The translations under genes and the position numbers were made by a program. Shown in pieces: positions 1-9,601 of a stretch of DNA of 64,000 nt. The stretch's first letter is position 1; each line of letters begins with the position of its first letter. Under the pieces are notes generated by a model. The model saw only the letters and a list, made by a program, of their open reading frames with translations, was not told the origin of the DNA and did not search any database. The DNA is taken from NCBI RefSeq assembly GCF_040833955.1, contig NZ_CP162134.1, positions 124,001-188,000 of the forward strand, given 5' to 3'. This DNA is from Leptospira sp. WS60.C2 (GTDB lineage Bacteria > Spirochaetota > Leptospiria > Leptospirales > Leptospiraceae).

Positions 1-31
1 AACTTTTTATAAAATTTATAGAGAAAGGTTT

Positions 32-565
32 TTAATGTCCTTCAAATTCGCAAATGGAATACACATCAATTCCATAGGTGTCTTTGATTCTTTTAGCTCC
101 ACCTAAATCTGGTAAGTTGATGATTGTCGAGCATTCGTGAACTTTTCCTTGTAAATTTTGGATGAGCTTAATAGATGCTTCCAAAGTTCCACCAGTGGCA
201 ATTAAATCATCCATGATGAGTACTCTATCGCCAGGGGAAATGGCATCCGTGTGAATTTCCACATGGTCAACTCCATACTCCAAAGCATAAGATTCCGAGA
301 TTGTATTCCCGGGTAATTTTCCTTTTTTACGAATCGGAACAAAACCAACACCCAGTTGAAAGGCAAGGGCAGCACCAGGAATGAAGCCTCTTGCGTCAAT
401 CGCAGCAATTTTATTGAGTTTTGCATTTTGGTAACGTTCTACAAACATCCCAATGGTCAGTTGGAAACCCTCTGGATCGATGAGGAGGGAAGTGATGTCT
501 CGAAACAAAATCCCTGGTTTCGGATAATCAGGAATGGTTCGAATCTTAGATTTAACAATGGACAT
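32..565 (-). CDS. apt: Adenine phosphoribosyltransferase
   Basis: Cytosolic purine-salvage enzyme that makes AMP from adenine and PRPP. The 177-residue protein has the type I PRTase core: the start [18 protein letters not shown], the flexible-loop region with [11 protein letters not shown], and the PRPP-binding stretch [13 protein letters not shown] in the last third. Length matches bacterial Apt (about 170-180). I chose the ATG at 565 because it places the family N-terminus correctly; an in-frame TTG at 601 would add 12 residues but falls in the upstream terminator hairpin. No strong ribosome binding site is visible before either. It is read in the same direction as htpX but separated from it by a terminator, so it probably has its own promoter. 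An NCS2-like permease lies two genes upstream, which may be relevant to nucleobase uptake (inference). Confidence 0.95.
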   Translation of the reverse strand: MSIVKSKIRTIPDYPKPGILFRDITSLLIDPEGFQLTIGMFVERYQNAKLNKIAAIDARGFIPGAALAFQLGVGFVPIRKKGKLPGNTISESYALEYGVDHVEIHTDAISPGDRVLIMDDLIATGGTLEASIKLIQNLQGKVHECSTIINLPDLGGAKRIKDTYGIDVYSICEFEGH

Positions 566-602
566 AAATGGATGAAACCAAGGAAGACTAGGGTCTTGCA
601 AT

Positions 603-630
603 AAAAAAAGGCCAGCAATTGCTGACCTTT
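603..630 (-). terminator. Rho-independent terminator after htpX
   Basis: A palindrome (AAAGG, C/A mismatch, then CAGCAATTGCTG, then CCTTT) is followed on the minus strand by a run of seven T. It sits 27 bases past the htpX stop. A T-run on the plus-strand side (about 634-645) means it could act in both directions. Confidence 0.8.
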
Positions 631-656
631 CAGTTTGTTTTTTTTGATGAGAAAGA

Positions 657-1547
657 TTATCTCATTTGTTTGAGAGCAAGGATTCGGTCCTCTAAAGCTG
701 GGTGAGTTGCAAAGAGAGATAAAAATCCACCTTTTTTAGAAGAGATTTTGAAGGAAGCAATCGCTTCTCCTCTCGGGTCTTCTGGCATCTCAACCATTTG
801 TCTGAGTGATTCAAGAGCCGAAATCATGGATTCTCTACCAGCTAATTTGGCACCACCAGCATCGGCACGGAATTCTCTTTGGCGAGAGAAGTATGCCACT
901 GCCATAGAGCCTAGGATGGAGAAGACAATATCGAGAACAATCGTCACAACGATTCTAACGATATGGGCCATTTCTTCTTTCACGGCATTTGCCGCGACAT
1001 AGGCGATGATACGAGAGATAAACATGGCAAATGAGTTCACCACACCTTGGATGAGAGTAAGAGTGACCATGTCTCCGTTCGCTACGTGTGACAATTCGTG
1101 AGCAAGCACACCCTCTAACTCTTGTGTGTTCATACGATTGAGAAGACCTGTCGACACAGCAACCAGTGCATTTGATTTGCTTGGTCCAGTCGCAAACGCA
1201 TTCACTTCTGGGGATTCATAAATACCCACTTCTGGCATAGGAAGGTGAGCCCTTTGTGCCAAAGATTGTACACGACGATACACGTCCATCTCATGCGCAG
1301 AGGCTTGTTTTGGATCGATGATTTTGACTCCCATCGTCCACTTTGCCATCATTTTGGATAGTAAGAGGGAAATAAAAGATCCCGCCATACCCCACATTAA
1401 ACAGAATACAATGAGTTGCGTTAGATCCAAACCAAAAGCTCGGATGCTAAATCCCATCGATCCCATGAGGGTAGTCACGATGGAAATCGTTGTCATAATC
1501 AAAATATTGGTTAACAGGAAAAAACCGATTCGTTTGATCCAAGTCAT
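657..1547 (-). CDS. htpX: Membrane zinc metalloprotease HtpX (M48 family)
   Basis: Inner-membrane stress protease that degrades misfolded membrane proteins. It has 296 residues, the usual HtpX length. Two hydrophobic N-terminal segments (about 7-30 and 42-65) are followed by the cytoplasmic catalytic domain with the zinc motif HELSH at residues 150-154, then two more hydrophobic segments (about 165-215) and the third zinc ligand region [10 protein letters not shown]. The ATG at 1547 is supported by AAGGAG about 10 bases upstream. It ends at a clear terminator and lies 85 bases downstream of the permease gene, so it may be partly co-transcribed with it. The assignment rests on motif order and length and is secure. 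Confidence 0.95.
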   Translation of the reverse strand: MTWIKRIGFFLLTNILIMTTISIVTTLMGSMGFSIRAFGLDLTQLIVFCLMWGMAGSFISLLLSKMMAKWTMGVKIIDPKQASAHEMDVYRRVQSLAQRAHLPMPEVGIYESPEVNAFATGPSKSNALVAVSTGLLNRMNTQELEGVLAHELSHVANGDMVTLTLIQGVVNSFAMFISRIIAYVAANAVKEEMAHIVRIVVTIVLDIVFSILGSMAVAYFSRQREFRADAGGAKLAGRESMISALESLRQMVEMPEDPRGEAIASFKISSKKGGFLSLFATHPALEDRILALKQMR

Positions 1548-1632
1548 AGGAAATTGTTCTCCTTACGGTTCTTAGCGGAACCTACACATTAGACTGAAAT
1601 GGTAAGATTCTTTGCAAAAGATTACAAGCAAT

Positions 1633-3249
1633 TTAATGTTCTAAATTTTCGCCTTTTTCGTTTGATCCAAGGAACTGTATTAACAAAAACAAGGTCGCAA
1701 GGCAAACATAAGCGATCGGGAAATCCCAACTGGCAATTTCGGTAAAACGGTTTAGGATGGCATTCCCTTTTAACTCATAGGCATGAATCCAGCCCACTAG
1801 AGACAAGAGAGCTGCAATTCCTGCCCACAAACTTGCTTTTCGCCACTCTCGCTCCAAAATAAAAACAACCATTGCCGCCCATATCATGGAAGTGATGAGA
1901 AAACCTTGTGACAAAGATAGAACCCCCGAAAGTGCATAGGGAAGAAATGGCAAGTGAGGGGGAATATCCGAGAGGGAAAAATGAATTGTTTTAGTGGCAC
2001 CTAATTCTTGTAATACGTTTTGTAGTTTCCCATCCAAAAACAAAAAAACATTTTGGATGATTAGGACCGCCCAACCTGCGAATGCTGGTAGAAGTCCCAC
2101 CACAACCGCTGGGGAATGGTGTTTAGGGATGGCTTGAAACGCTTGGCTTGTGATGATAATTCCGATCCATAATACAATCGCCATACCTGCTTCTACAGGA
2201 ATGAGTGCTTGGATGAGACCCATAAGTCCAAAGAGACTGACAATCGTCATAAAAACACCAGATAACACGGAATAGCTGTGTTTTGCACCCAATGCTTTCC
2301 AACCTGGATGACCGATGTATATGGTCGTTGGGAAAGGAGAACCAAAAACAGTTCCCGCGAGAGTTCCGATTCCATTTACAAGTAAAGAAGTTTTGGTATC
2401 GAAACTATCTCCAGATGCTTCCGCTGATTCTATGTTTTGTAAAGATCCAATGACATTGAAGATTCCCATTGGGAGAATGATCGAGAAGTATGCTTGTAAA
2501 TTGGCATAACTCACAGTCTCGAGAAGGGGACTAAGAGAAAGTTGTGGTAAATAGAATCCCAAAGTTTCTAGTCCATTTTGTATTCCCCCTTCCTGATACA
2601 CCGGGTCTCCCCAATAGCCAGAAAGGTATGATAACAATACGCCAATCATCACGGATAAAAATCCACCAGGGATCCCAAATGGGAAACGAACCTTCCCAAA
2701 GTATTGTAATAAAATGACACCTAGCGGTATAAAGGCGATCATGGGTCTTTCGAAGGTGCGAAGCAAAAAGTCCATAGAGATAAAAGTTAGCGCAATCCCC
2801 GCAAGTGCCGAGAGTAACGCGGCTCGGGGAGTGTATTTTCGAATGCTTGCGGCAATAAAAGACCCCAAAACTTCTATGAGACCAGAAGCAAAAGATACGA
2901 GTAGCCCCGCTTTCCAGGCTTCTTTGTAGTCACCTGTTGCTTGATAGGTGGGAAACATAACAAAAAAGATAAATGCAAAAAGAGAAACAGTGTTGATCCC
3001 ATAAGGAATGGCAGTGACATCCGTTCTATTGGTTCTTTGTCCAAGTTTCCAAGCTTGCCATGCATAAAATACATTCCCCACCAAAAGGGAAACCGCAGCT
3101 CCGGGCAACACAACAGAAGTGATAAAGGATAATGGAAAACCACAAACTCCCATACAAAGTGCAGATAAAACGAGGAGTTGGATAAGGTTGTCGACCATGA
3201 GGCCAAAAAAACCGTCTAGGTCACCGCGTGTAATTGTAAAAAAATTCAT
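1633..3249 (-). CDS. NCS2-like (xanthine/uracil/adenine-type) permease
   Basis: Polytopic inner-membrane protein of 538 residues with about 12-14 hydrophobic segments. The N-terminal portion has the polar motif TAIPYGINTVSLFAF, the type of 'PYG' motif seen in the nucleobase/ascorbate transporter (NCS2) superfamily, and a later acidic stretch NIESAEASGDSFDTKTSLL resembling the NCS2 'ESxGD' substrate-site motif. This supports a proton- or sodium-coupled importer, probably of a purine or related compound, but the substrate cannot be fixed from sequence; AzgA-like members are the closest that I recognise. It overlaps the upstream sspB-like gene by four bases (ATGA), so the two are translationally coupled. 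apt lies downstream beyond htpX, consistent with but not proving a purine substrate. Confidence 0.75.
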   Translation of the reverse strand: MNFFTITRGDLDGFFGLMVDNLIQLLVLSALCMGVCGFPLSFITSVVLPGAAVSLLVGNVFYAWQAWKLGQRTNRTDVTAIPYGINTVSLFAFIFFVMFPTYQATGDYKEAWKAGLLVSFASGLIEVLGSFIAASIRKYTPRAALLSALAGIALTFISMDFLLRTFERPMIAFIPLGVILLQYFGKVRFPFGIPGGFLSVMIGVLLSYLSGYWGDPVYQEGGIQNGLETLGFYLPQLSLSPLLETVSYANLQAYFSIILPMGIFNVIGSLQNIESAEASGDSFDTKTSLLVNGIGTLAGTVFGSPFPTTIYIGHPGWKALGAKHSYSVLSGVFMTIVSLFGLMGLIQALIPVEAGMAIVLWIGIIITSQAFQAIPKHHSPAVVVGLLPAFAGWAVLIIQNVFLFLDGKLQNVLQELGATKTIHFSLSDIPPHLPFLPYALSGVLSLSQGFLITSMIWAAMVVFILEREWRKASLWAGIAALLSLVGWIHAYELKGNAILNRFTEIASWDFPIAYVCLATLFLLIQFLGSNEKGENLEH

Positions 3250-3698
3250 TCGTTTCGTTTGCCTCCAAAATCAACTCGAATGACATTCCCATCTCCAGTG
3301 ATTTCTGGTTTTTGGGGTTTTGGCTTTGATTCTTCTGAGTTTGTGTTCGTTTCGATTTGCAAAAATCGAAGTTGTGTGGCTGAATTTTGGAACTTATCGT
3401 AAATTCGAAAAACCGCATCCCATGGAATGATGGTTGGTTCCCAAGTGGATCCAAACTGTAATTCAGCAAAAAGATAATCTGCTTTGCTATCTAATACCTT
3501 AACTGCTTTATCACCAAACACAAGTACAATACCGGATTCTTTTTCGGCATTCAAAAGTCCTCGTTTTCCGATTTCCAATTTTGGATGTGGCATGACATGA
3601 ATGTAGAACACTCCAAATCGTTCCCAATATAAATTGAATAAATCTCTTTTGAACTCACGTAATGTTGTGATTTCTTCCTGCGTGAGGTTTTCGCTCAT
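3246..3698 (-). CDS. sspB: SspB-like ClpXP adaptor
   Basis: Predicted cytosolic adaptor that delivers tagged proteins to the ClpXP protease. The 150-residue protein carries the SspB fold signature: SGIVLVFGDKAVKVLD (compare 'GIVLN..PRAV.NLEL'), the strand FAELQFGSTWEPTIIPWDAVFRIY (compare 'F.ARFGG....V.VP..AVLAIYA'), then a charged flexible linker with KPKPQKPE and a short C-terminal module VIRVDFGGKR, similar in position to the ClpX-binding tail of SspB proteins. It overlaps both neighbours by four bases, linking the sugar-epimerase gene upstream and the permease downstream in one transcript; no functional link between these three is obvious. Identification is from remembered family motifs. 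Confidence 0.75.
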   Translation of the reverse strand: MSENLTQEEITTLREFKRDLFNLYWERFGVFYIHVMPHPKLEIGKRGLLNAEKESGIVLVFGDKAVKVLDSKADYLFAELQFGSTWEPTIIPWDAVFRIYDKFQNSATQLRFLQIETNTNSEESKPKPQKPEITGDGNVIRVDFGGKRNE

Positions 3699-5578
3699 AA
3701 ATTCCTTTTACCGTGTGATGTTTCCCATTCAATGTATTCATCATGAATTTTGTATTCTGGAATGATATCTTTTAATGCTGGAAAAATTTCTCTATTTTTG
3801 TTCGCCTTGGCGAGTGAAAATAATCGATTTAGTTTGTTTTGGAAAAGCAGTAGATTGTAATGATCGAGTGGGGCAGCGATCCGAATTTTTGGATGGTGGG
3901 TTTTCTTAATCCCTTCTGCGTTTAACAAAAGTTCTTCGTATAATTTTTCACCAGGTCGTAATCCCGAAAATTCGATATTGATATCTTTGTAAGGTGTATA
4001 ACCAGAAAGACGAATCATCTCTTCTGCAAGTGAAAGAATTTTCACAGGTTCTCCCATATCGAGTAAAAAAATCTCTCCGTGTTCTCCCATACTGCCAGCT
4101 TGTAAGACAAGTTGTGTGGCTTCTGGAATGGTCATGAAGTAGCGAATCACTTCCGGATGCGTGACCGTAACGGGTCCCCCGCGTTTGATTTGTTCTCGAA
4201 ACCTTGGGATGACACTCCCATTGGAACCGAGTACATTCCCAAATCGTACGGTAATGAATTTGGTTCTAGAGTTTTGTGAAATGTGTTGCAAGTAAATCTC
4301 TGCGGCACGTTTCGAGGCTCCCATCACATTCACTGGATTTACAGCTTTATCAGTAGAGATAAGAACAAATCGTTCGACTCCAATGAGCCGACATACATCG
4401 GCAACATTTTTAGTCCCCATCACATTGTTCAGAATTGCTTCTGATGGATTGATTTCCATCATCGGTACGTGTTTGTAAGCGGCAGAATGGAAAACAACAG
4501 ATGGCCTATGTTCTTCAAAAACAGCGGAGATTCGAGAAAGATTTTTAACATCAGCTATGACTGGCCGAATGTCGATATTAAACTCAGAAAATTTTTTACG
4601 GAGTTCATAATCAATCTCATATAACGGAGTTTCGGCGGAATCCAAGATGACAAGAACACTTGGTTTAAATAGTGCGACTTGTCTGCAGATTTCAGAACCA
4701 ATAGAACCTCCCGCTCCTGTGACTAGAATCACTTTCTTTTCTAGGTAAGAACGGATGGATTCAATTTCAAGGTCAACAGTTGGTCGACCGAGTAGGTCTT
4801 CTACTTGTACTTCCCGTAATTGTGTGATATTGGGTTTCTCTGCTAAATATTCACCAAAGCTCGGCAATATTTTGAATTCAACGCCAGCACCTTCACATTC
4901 TTTCATGAGTTTACTCACAACCCTTCCATCAGGCTGTGGGACTGTCATAATCACTTTTTTGACGCCATATCGAACTAAAACGTTTCCAATTTCATCTGTG
5001 GAACCTAAGATGGGAATCCCTTGGATGTAACCACCTTTTTTGGAAACATTATCATCTAAAAATCCAACTGGAAGATAATCGAGATTTACATTTCGCCTAA
5101 TTTCTGTTAAGAAGGAACTACCAAGTTTTCCGGCCCCCACAAGAAGGATGGGTGTTCCATTTCTGATTTTATCTGAACTAAAGATTTGTTCGCGTAACAT
5201 CCTCCAACTCAAACTTCTCAAACACAAAAATCCAAGTAGGATGAGTGTATCAAGAATGGGAACCATCCGAGAGAGTTGGTAGAATCGATTGTAAAACAGT
5301 AAGGCAAGTGTTGAAATCAAAGAAGAGAGAAAGGTAGCTTTGATGATGGCTAAGAGGTCATGTAACGAAGCGTAGGACCATAATGAGCGGTAGATCCCAG
5401 AAAATAAAAACACGGCACTGCGCGAGGCAACGACGATGGTTGCACAAACCCAAAAATCAGGATAATTTTCTAAAAAACCTAGATTCTCAAATCGAACAAG
5501 GTGTGCGAGAAAATAGGACAAAAACATGAAGAAAATGTCTACTGGGAAAACCCAATATCTTCTTGGGATCGATTTCAT
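3695..5578 (-). CDS. Membrane nucleoside-diphosphate-sugar epimerase/dehydratase (CapD/WbpM-like)
   Basis: Enzyme modifying UDP-sugars for surface polysaccharide (LPS O-antigen) synthesis at the inner membrane. The 627-residue form has four N-terminal membrane segments (about 10-130), a first Rossmann domain starting LLVGAGKLG, and a second, catalytic extended SDR domain beginning VILVTGAGGSIGSEICR. Family signatures SAAYKHVPMMEINPSEA and STDKAVNPVNVMGASKRAAE place it in the WbpM/FlaA1/CapD group (UDP-GlcNAc 4,6-dehydratase or C4/C6-modifying). In this group the usual SDR catalytic Tyr is often replaced; here it is Met (VMGASK), as in WbpM-type dehydratases. The start is uncertain: the ATG at 5578 fits the membrane N-terminus, while an in-frame GTG at 5671 would add 31 residues and overlap the divergent gene. 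First gene of the operon with sspB and the permease. Confidence 0.88.
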   Translation of the reverse strand: MKSIPRRYWVFPVDIFFMFLSYFLAHLVRFENLGFLENYPDFWVCATIVVASRSAVFLFSGIYRSLWSYASLHDLLAIIKATFLSSLISTLALLFYNRFYQLSRMVPILDTLILLGFLCLRSLSWRMLREQIFSSDKIRNGTPILLVGAGKLGSSFLTEIRRNVNLDYLPVGFLDDNVSKKGGYIQGIPILGSTDEIGNVLVRYGVKKVIMTVPQPDGRVVSKLMKECEGAGVEFKILPSFGEYLAEKPNITQLREVQVEDLLGRPTVDLEIESIRSYLEKKVILVTGAGGSIGSEICRQVALFKPSVLVILDSAETPLYEIDYELRKKFSEFNIDIRPVIADVKNLSRISAVFEEHRPSVVFHSAAYKHVPMMEINPSEAILNNVMGTKNVADVCRLIGVERFVLISTDKAVNPVNVMGASKRAAEIYLQHISQNSRTKFITVRFGNVLGSNGSVIPRFREQIKRGGPVTVTHPEVIRYFMTIPEATQLVLQAGSMGEHGEIFLLDMGEPVKILSLAEEMIRLSGYTPYKDINIEFSGLRPGEKLYEELLLNAEGIKKTHHPKIRIAAPLDHYNLLLFQNKLNRLFSLAKANKNREIFPALKDIIPEYKIHDEYIEWETSHGKRNL

Positions 5579-5661
5579 ATCTGATAAATAAAGGTATTTG
5601 GAACAAAATTCCTTGTAAATACAGAATCTGTTCCGAAGAATAGAAAAGAGGAAAAACCTGT

Positions 5662-6144
5662 TTGAAATCACTTCTTTTCCGCCTCGCTGGGATTTTTTCA
5701 GCGGAAATTGGCTCGGAACTTTACTTGAAACTAAAGGAAGAAACTCTTTCTCCCTCCCTTTTTTGCCTTGATTTTTCTGAGGTAACGGAAGTGACGGAAG
5801 TTGGTTGGGAATTTCTCAGAAAAATTACGACTCGTTGTAAAGAAACAGGATGCAAAATTGCAGGATTTGGTTGGAAAGGAACGGTTACATCAGAACACCA
5901 AACTTTATTTTCCTTCTTTCCCGACGAAGCAGAATGCATTCATCACTTGGAATCCTTTTACCATGATCACGCTCCTGCGAACGAGCTCAGTCCGAAATCC
6001 TCAGAGGGGAAAACCATTCAATGTCCAGAGTGTCAAACCTTACTTCGCTTCAAACAAATGGGGGATCATCTTTGCCCCCAATGTCAGACCAAATTTTTTG
6101 TGAACCAAAAAGGGTGGGTCTCCATTTACGAACGTTTATTGTGA
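5662..6144 (+). CDS. STAS-like protein with C-terminal zinc ribbon
   Basis: Small protein of 160 residues. Residues about 1-100 look like a STAS/anti-sigma-antagonist fold: an alternating beta/alpha pattern with LFCLDFSEVTEVTEVGWEFL (compare 'vvvDlsgv.fiDSsgl..L'), but the phosphorylatable Ser is absent (Val/Gly at that place). The C-terminus holds two CxxC knuckles, CPEC and CPQC, spaced 18 residues apart, forming a zinc ribbon. The only start that gives the full domain is TTG at 5662, supported by AGAGG eight bases upstream. It is divergent from the epimerase operon, with promoters overlapping, and its 3' end overlaps the convergent hrpB by 19 bases. The fusion suggests a regulatory scaffold rather than a phospho-switch (inference). 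Confidence 0.7.
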   Translation: MKSLLFRLAGIFSAEIGSELYLKLKEETLSPSLFCLDFSEVTEVTEVGWEFLRKITTRCKETGCKIAGFGWKGTVTSEHQTLFSFFPDEAECIHHLESFYHDHAPANELSPKSSEGKTIQCPECQTLLRFKQMGDHLCPQCQTKFFVNQKGWVSIYERLL

Positions 6145-8594
6145 TGTAAGTGTTTGGTAGGGATTGCCTCCCAAGGTTTGTCTGGCCACGGGTGTTTGGG
6201 GTATCTTCCTTTTAATTCTTTCTTTACTTCATGGTATCCATGGTTCCAAAAACTTTCTAAGTCTTTTGTGATTTGCACCGGTCGTCTTGCGGGTGATAAC
6301 AAGTGAACGAGGATTGGCACTTTTCCTCTTGCAAGTTTTGGTAACTCTTTTAGTCCAAATAACTCCTGTAACTTCACGTGTAACTCTGGTTCTTTGCCAG
6401 AATATCGAATTTGAACTTGCGATCCAGAAGGAACCTGAATAGAAGAAGGAGCTTCTTTGTTTAGGATCAACTGGTTTTCGTAACCAATATAATTTTGGAA
6501 GGCTTCTAAAAATGGGAGATTGGACAAAGAAAATTTTTGAGTTTCAAAATTCAAAAATGGGAAAAGCCAATGTTTTGCTTCCGATTTTAGATGAGTAAAA
6601 GAGATATTTTTATCGATCACTCCATGTTGCACGAGAAATTGTACGCGATTGTAGTATTCGATTAGGTTATCTTTTTGTTTCCAGTTTTCCTCCCAATCTA
6701 AATCGAGTAGATACCTTTCAAATGCATTTTGGATTGCAGTGGGATTTGGTTTTTGGATTTCTTTCGTGTCTAGGGTGAGTTCCCCTAACTTTCGTTCTTC
6801 TTTAATCACTAAATAAGTTTCTTCTCTTTGGTTGGTTCGTAGTTCAGGAACCTGATGGATCGTGATCTGGTTTTGCAAACAAAGCTCAATTTGTTCTAAA
6901 GAAATTGGAAGGTATTGGGTAATGTATACATCATGACCAAAGGAAATTGTATCAAAGGCCAAAATGTATTCTGGAATTTCTAAAAGCGTCGTCGAAAACT
7001 TAGCCTGTTTCCCGTTTGTTAGTTTGTATTCTTTCTCTTCTTTGGTCTTTCGTTTTCCAATACGATCCACAAAACCATGGCAAAGATAAAATTCGCGAGA
7101 TCCATTTTGATTCGTTATTGCTTTATCTTTTTTATTTTCCCAAATACGTATGATTTGTTCATAGATCATTTTTTGTTCTTGGGAAAAAAAAGATATGGAA
7201 ACCGACTTTGGAAATTCTTTTGCTTCCGTACCTTTTGATTCGTTCGCTAAGATACAAACAATGTCTGCAATCAATTCCCTCTTTTCCTTTGGGAGTCTGG
7301 CAAGGATATTTCCCAATCGAATCGGTAAGGGATACTCTAGTGCCTCTTTCCCATGATCGGTGAGTTGATATCTTTCATCCAAACAGCCTAACCGTTTTAG
7401 ACGTTCCATGGATAAGAGTAGCGATCCTTTGTTAGGTGGATCAAGGAAGGGAAGTGATTCGATCTCTTCACCAAATGATTTTACTTCTAGAACAAGTCTA
7501 TCCAAATCACCTTCCAGAATTTCTGGTTTGGTGCGATCAAAAAAACTAGATTCTTCTTCCTTAGACCAGAGTCGGTAGACAGTCCCTTTGCCTTCCCTAG
7601 CTGCCCTTCCTGCTCTTTGTTTGGCGCTACTCAAACTAATACGATCTTTTACGAGATGAGCGATTCCAGCTTCTGCATCGAAAATGGAGTGTTTAAAATA
7701 ACCTACATCAAAGACAATACGTACTCCGGGAATGGTAACCGATGATTCCGCTATATTCGTAGACAATATGATTTTCTTTTTCCCATTTTGGTTTGGTAAA
7801 AAGACAGATTCCTGATCTTTCAGGTTCATATCACCATATAATGAATGTACAACGGCACTTGCTTTTATGGTAGAAATCAACTCAAGCGCATACTTTAAAT
7901 CTAGAATTTCCTTTTTGCCAGACAAAAAGACCAAAATATCACCTTGTGTTTGTTCTACGGCTTTTGGGATCAGATCAAGCAGGCGTTCGAAAGGATTTTT
8001 TTTTGACTCACCCATATGAAAAATTTCCAAAGGATGGGTTTCTGTTACTACTTGGATGGGATGATTGGAGATTCCAATGTTTAAAAAATTTTGTCCTTCC
8101 AGTGTTGCCGACATGATGAGGATTTTTAAATCAGGTCGAAAGATTTCTTGTGATTTCCTCGTTAGAGCAAAGCAAAGATCCGATTCCAATCGGCGTTCAT
8201 GGAATTCATCGAATACAATAAGACCATACTCAGAAAGTTCTGGATCTTTGAGTAAATTTTTAGTCAAGATTCCATCTGTCACAAATTCGATTTTAGTATT
8301 ACGATTGGTGTTCGAGTCAAATCGAACCCGATACCCAACAGTTTCCCCCACATTTTCCCCGATGGATTGGCTGATCCTTTTGGCTGCATTTTTTGCTGCG
8401 ATTCGCCTTGGCTCTAGGATACAAATTTTTTTTCCCTTCGCGATATCTAATTTTAAAAGTTCTTGGGGAAGGGCAGTCGTTTTTCCAGAACCCGGTGGTG
8501 CATCCAAGATGGTGACAGGATGAGATTGAATGGAGTCGACTATCTTTTGTAAGGCGATCAATACGGGAAAAGAGTCTTTTGTGAAATTCACCAT
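6126..8594 (-). CDS. hrpB: ATP-dependent DExH helicase HrpB
   Basis: RNA helicase of the DEAH/HrpB family, 822 residues (E. coli HrpB about 809). Motifs in order: Walker A GSGKTT near residue 35, motif II DEFHER, motif III SATLE, a helicase C domain with STNIAESSVTIPG and motif VI QRAGRAARE, then a long helicase-associated C-terminal region ending in a HrpB-type PVQITKDLESFW and YPKHPWP, which is characteristic of this family rather than HrpA. The ATG at 8594 gives a normal N-terminus. The role of HrpB is poorly defined; RNA remodelling is inferred from family. The last 19 bases overlap the convergent STAS-zinc-ribbon gene. Confidence 0.93.
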   Translation of the reverse strand: MVNFTKDSFPVLIALQKIVDSIQSHPVTILDAPPGSGKTTALPQELLKLDIAKGKKICILEPRRIAAKNAAKRISQSIGENVGETVGYRVRFDSNTNRNTKIEFVTDGILTKNLLKDPELSEYGLIVFDEFHERRLESDLCFALTRKSQEIFRPDLKILIMSATLEGQNFLNIGISNHPIQVVTETHPLEIFHMGESKKNPFERLLDLIPKAVEQTQGDILVFLSGKKEILDLKYALELISTIKASAVVHSLYGDMNLKDQESVFLPNQNGKKKIILSTNIAESSVTIPGVRIVFDVGYFKHSIFDAEAGIAHLVKDRISLSSAKQRAGRAAREGKGTVYRLWSKEEESSFFDRTKPEILEGDLDRLVLEVKSFGEEIESLPFLDPPNKGSLLLSMERLKRLGCLDERYQLTDHGKEALEYPLPIRLGNILARLPKEKRELIADIVCILANESKGTEAKEFPKSVSISFFSQEQKMIYEQIIRIWENKKDKAITNQNGSREFYLCHGFVDRIGKRKTKEEKEYKLTNGKQAKFSTTLLEIPEYILAFDTISFGHDVYITQYLPISLEQIELCLQNQITIHQVPELRTNQREETYLVIKEERKLGELTLDTKEIQKPNPTAIQNAFERYLLDLDWEENWKQKDNLIEYYNRVQFLVQHGVIDKNISFTHLKSEAKHWLFPFLNFETQKFSLSNLPFLEAFQNYIGYENQLILNKEAPSSIQVPSGSQVQIRYSGKEPELHVKLQELFGLKELPKLARGKVPILVHLLSPARRPVQITKDLESFWNHGYHEVKKELKGRYPKHPWPDKPWEAIPTKHLHHNKRS

Positions 8595-8680
8595 CTAGAT
8601 AAAAAATACTTCCGAATTCGCCCTAAAAAAGCAAACAATTTGTAAATTTTAGAAAAAATCGCAAGAATCGGGTTTTCGAA

Positions 8681-9601
8681 ATGGGAAAGATTGGTTACGA
8701 TTTGGATGTGGATTTTCAGAAACAACACTACCAAATCATTCAAAATTCCATTGAATGGATGCTCGAACATTTTGAAGCGCAACCAAGTTTAGATGCATTA
8801 GCAAAACAAGCTAAGATGAGTCCGTCTCATTTTCAAAAACTCTTTGTCAATTTTGTAGGTGTGTCCCCCAAACAATTTTTGGCATCAATCACTATAACGA
8901 ATGCTAAGCGAATGATTCATACTTCCTCTCTCTTGGATGTTACATACCGATTGGGATTGTCCGGTACAGGTAGGTTACATGATTTGTTTATCAAATTAGA
9001 AGGAATGACTCCCGGGACTTACAAGGGGAAGGGAGAAGGCATCAGCTTATACTATGAATTTTTCCCAACGATCATTGGAGACATGATTGTTGTTTCTTCA
9101 GAGAAAGGAATTCAAAATTTACAATTTCTACAAACAACCCAAAAGAAAATGGAAACTTTGGTTTCCATCCAAGAAGAGCTGCCATACGCTACTTGGAAAG
9201 AAGAAGAGAGAAGTTTACATATTCCTATAAAACAATTTCTTCAAAACCACACCTTGCCAGAGAAACTCATCCCTCTATCGGTCCTTGGAACTCCCTTTCA
9301 AATCAAAGTATGGCAATCCCTATTATCGATTCCACAAGGAGATGTGACGACCTATAGTGAGATTGCCACATCAATTGGCCAGCCGAACGCACAAAGAGCT
9401 GTTGGGAGTGCGATTGGAAAAAATCCAATCGCTCTACTGATCCCTTGTCATCGAGTCATTCAAGCTTCTGGTTTCATTGGTGGGTACCGATGGAACCCAA
9501 TACGAAAACAGATGTTACTTGCTTGGGAGAACGCATTGTCAACTCCCGAATCAATGGGCGAGCATTCTCGTATGAGAGACGAGAAAAAAGCCGATGAGTA
9601 A
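8681..9601 (+). CDS. AraC-HTH / methylated-DNA-protein-cysteine methyltransferase (Ada-C type)
   Basis: DNA-repair protein that transfers alkyl groups from O6-alkylguanine to a cysteine. The N-terminal part (about 15-110) is an AraC-type helix-turn-helix (MSPSHFQKLF, GMTPGTYK), and the C-terminal part is the Ogt/MGMT domain with the active site PCHRV, acceptor Cys256, and the Arg-finger region QRAVGSAIGKNPIA. It has 306 residues and lacks the Ada N-terminal phosphotriester-repair zinc domain, so it corresponds to the common 'bifunctional regulator/6-O-methylguanine methyltransferase' without methyl-phosphotriester sensing; regulation of its own gene is therefore uncertain. The ATG at 8681 has no obvious Shine-Dalgarno. 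The last 51 bases overlap the convergent membrane-protein gene. Confidence 0.92.
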   Translation: MGKIGYDLDVDFQKQHYQIIQNSIEWMLEHFEAQPSLDALAKQAKMSPSHFQKLFVNFVGVSPKQFLASITITNAKRMIHTSSLLDVTYRLGLSGTGRLHDLFIKLEGMTPGTYKGKGEGISLYYEFFPTIIGDMIVVSSEKGIQNLQFLQTTQKKMETLVSIQEELPYATWKEEERSLHIPIKQFLQNHTLPEKLIPLSVLGTPFQIKVWQSLLSIPQGDVTTYSEIATSIGQPNAQRAVGSAIGKNPIALLIPCHRVIQASGFIGGYRWNPIRKQMLLAWENALSTPESMGEHSRMRDEKKADE

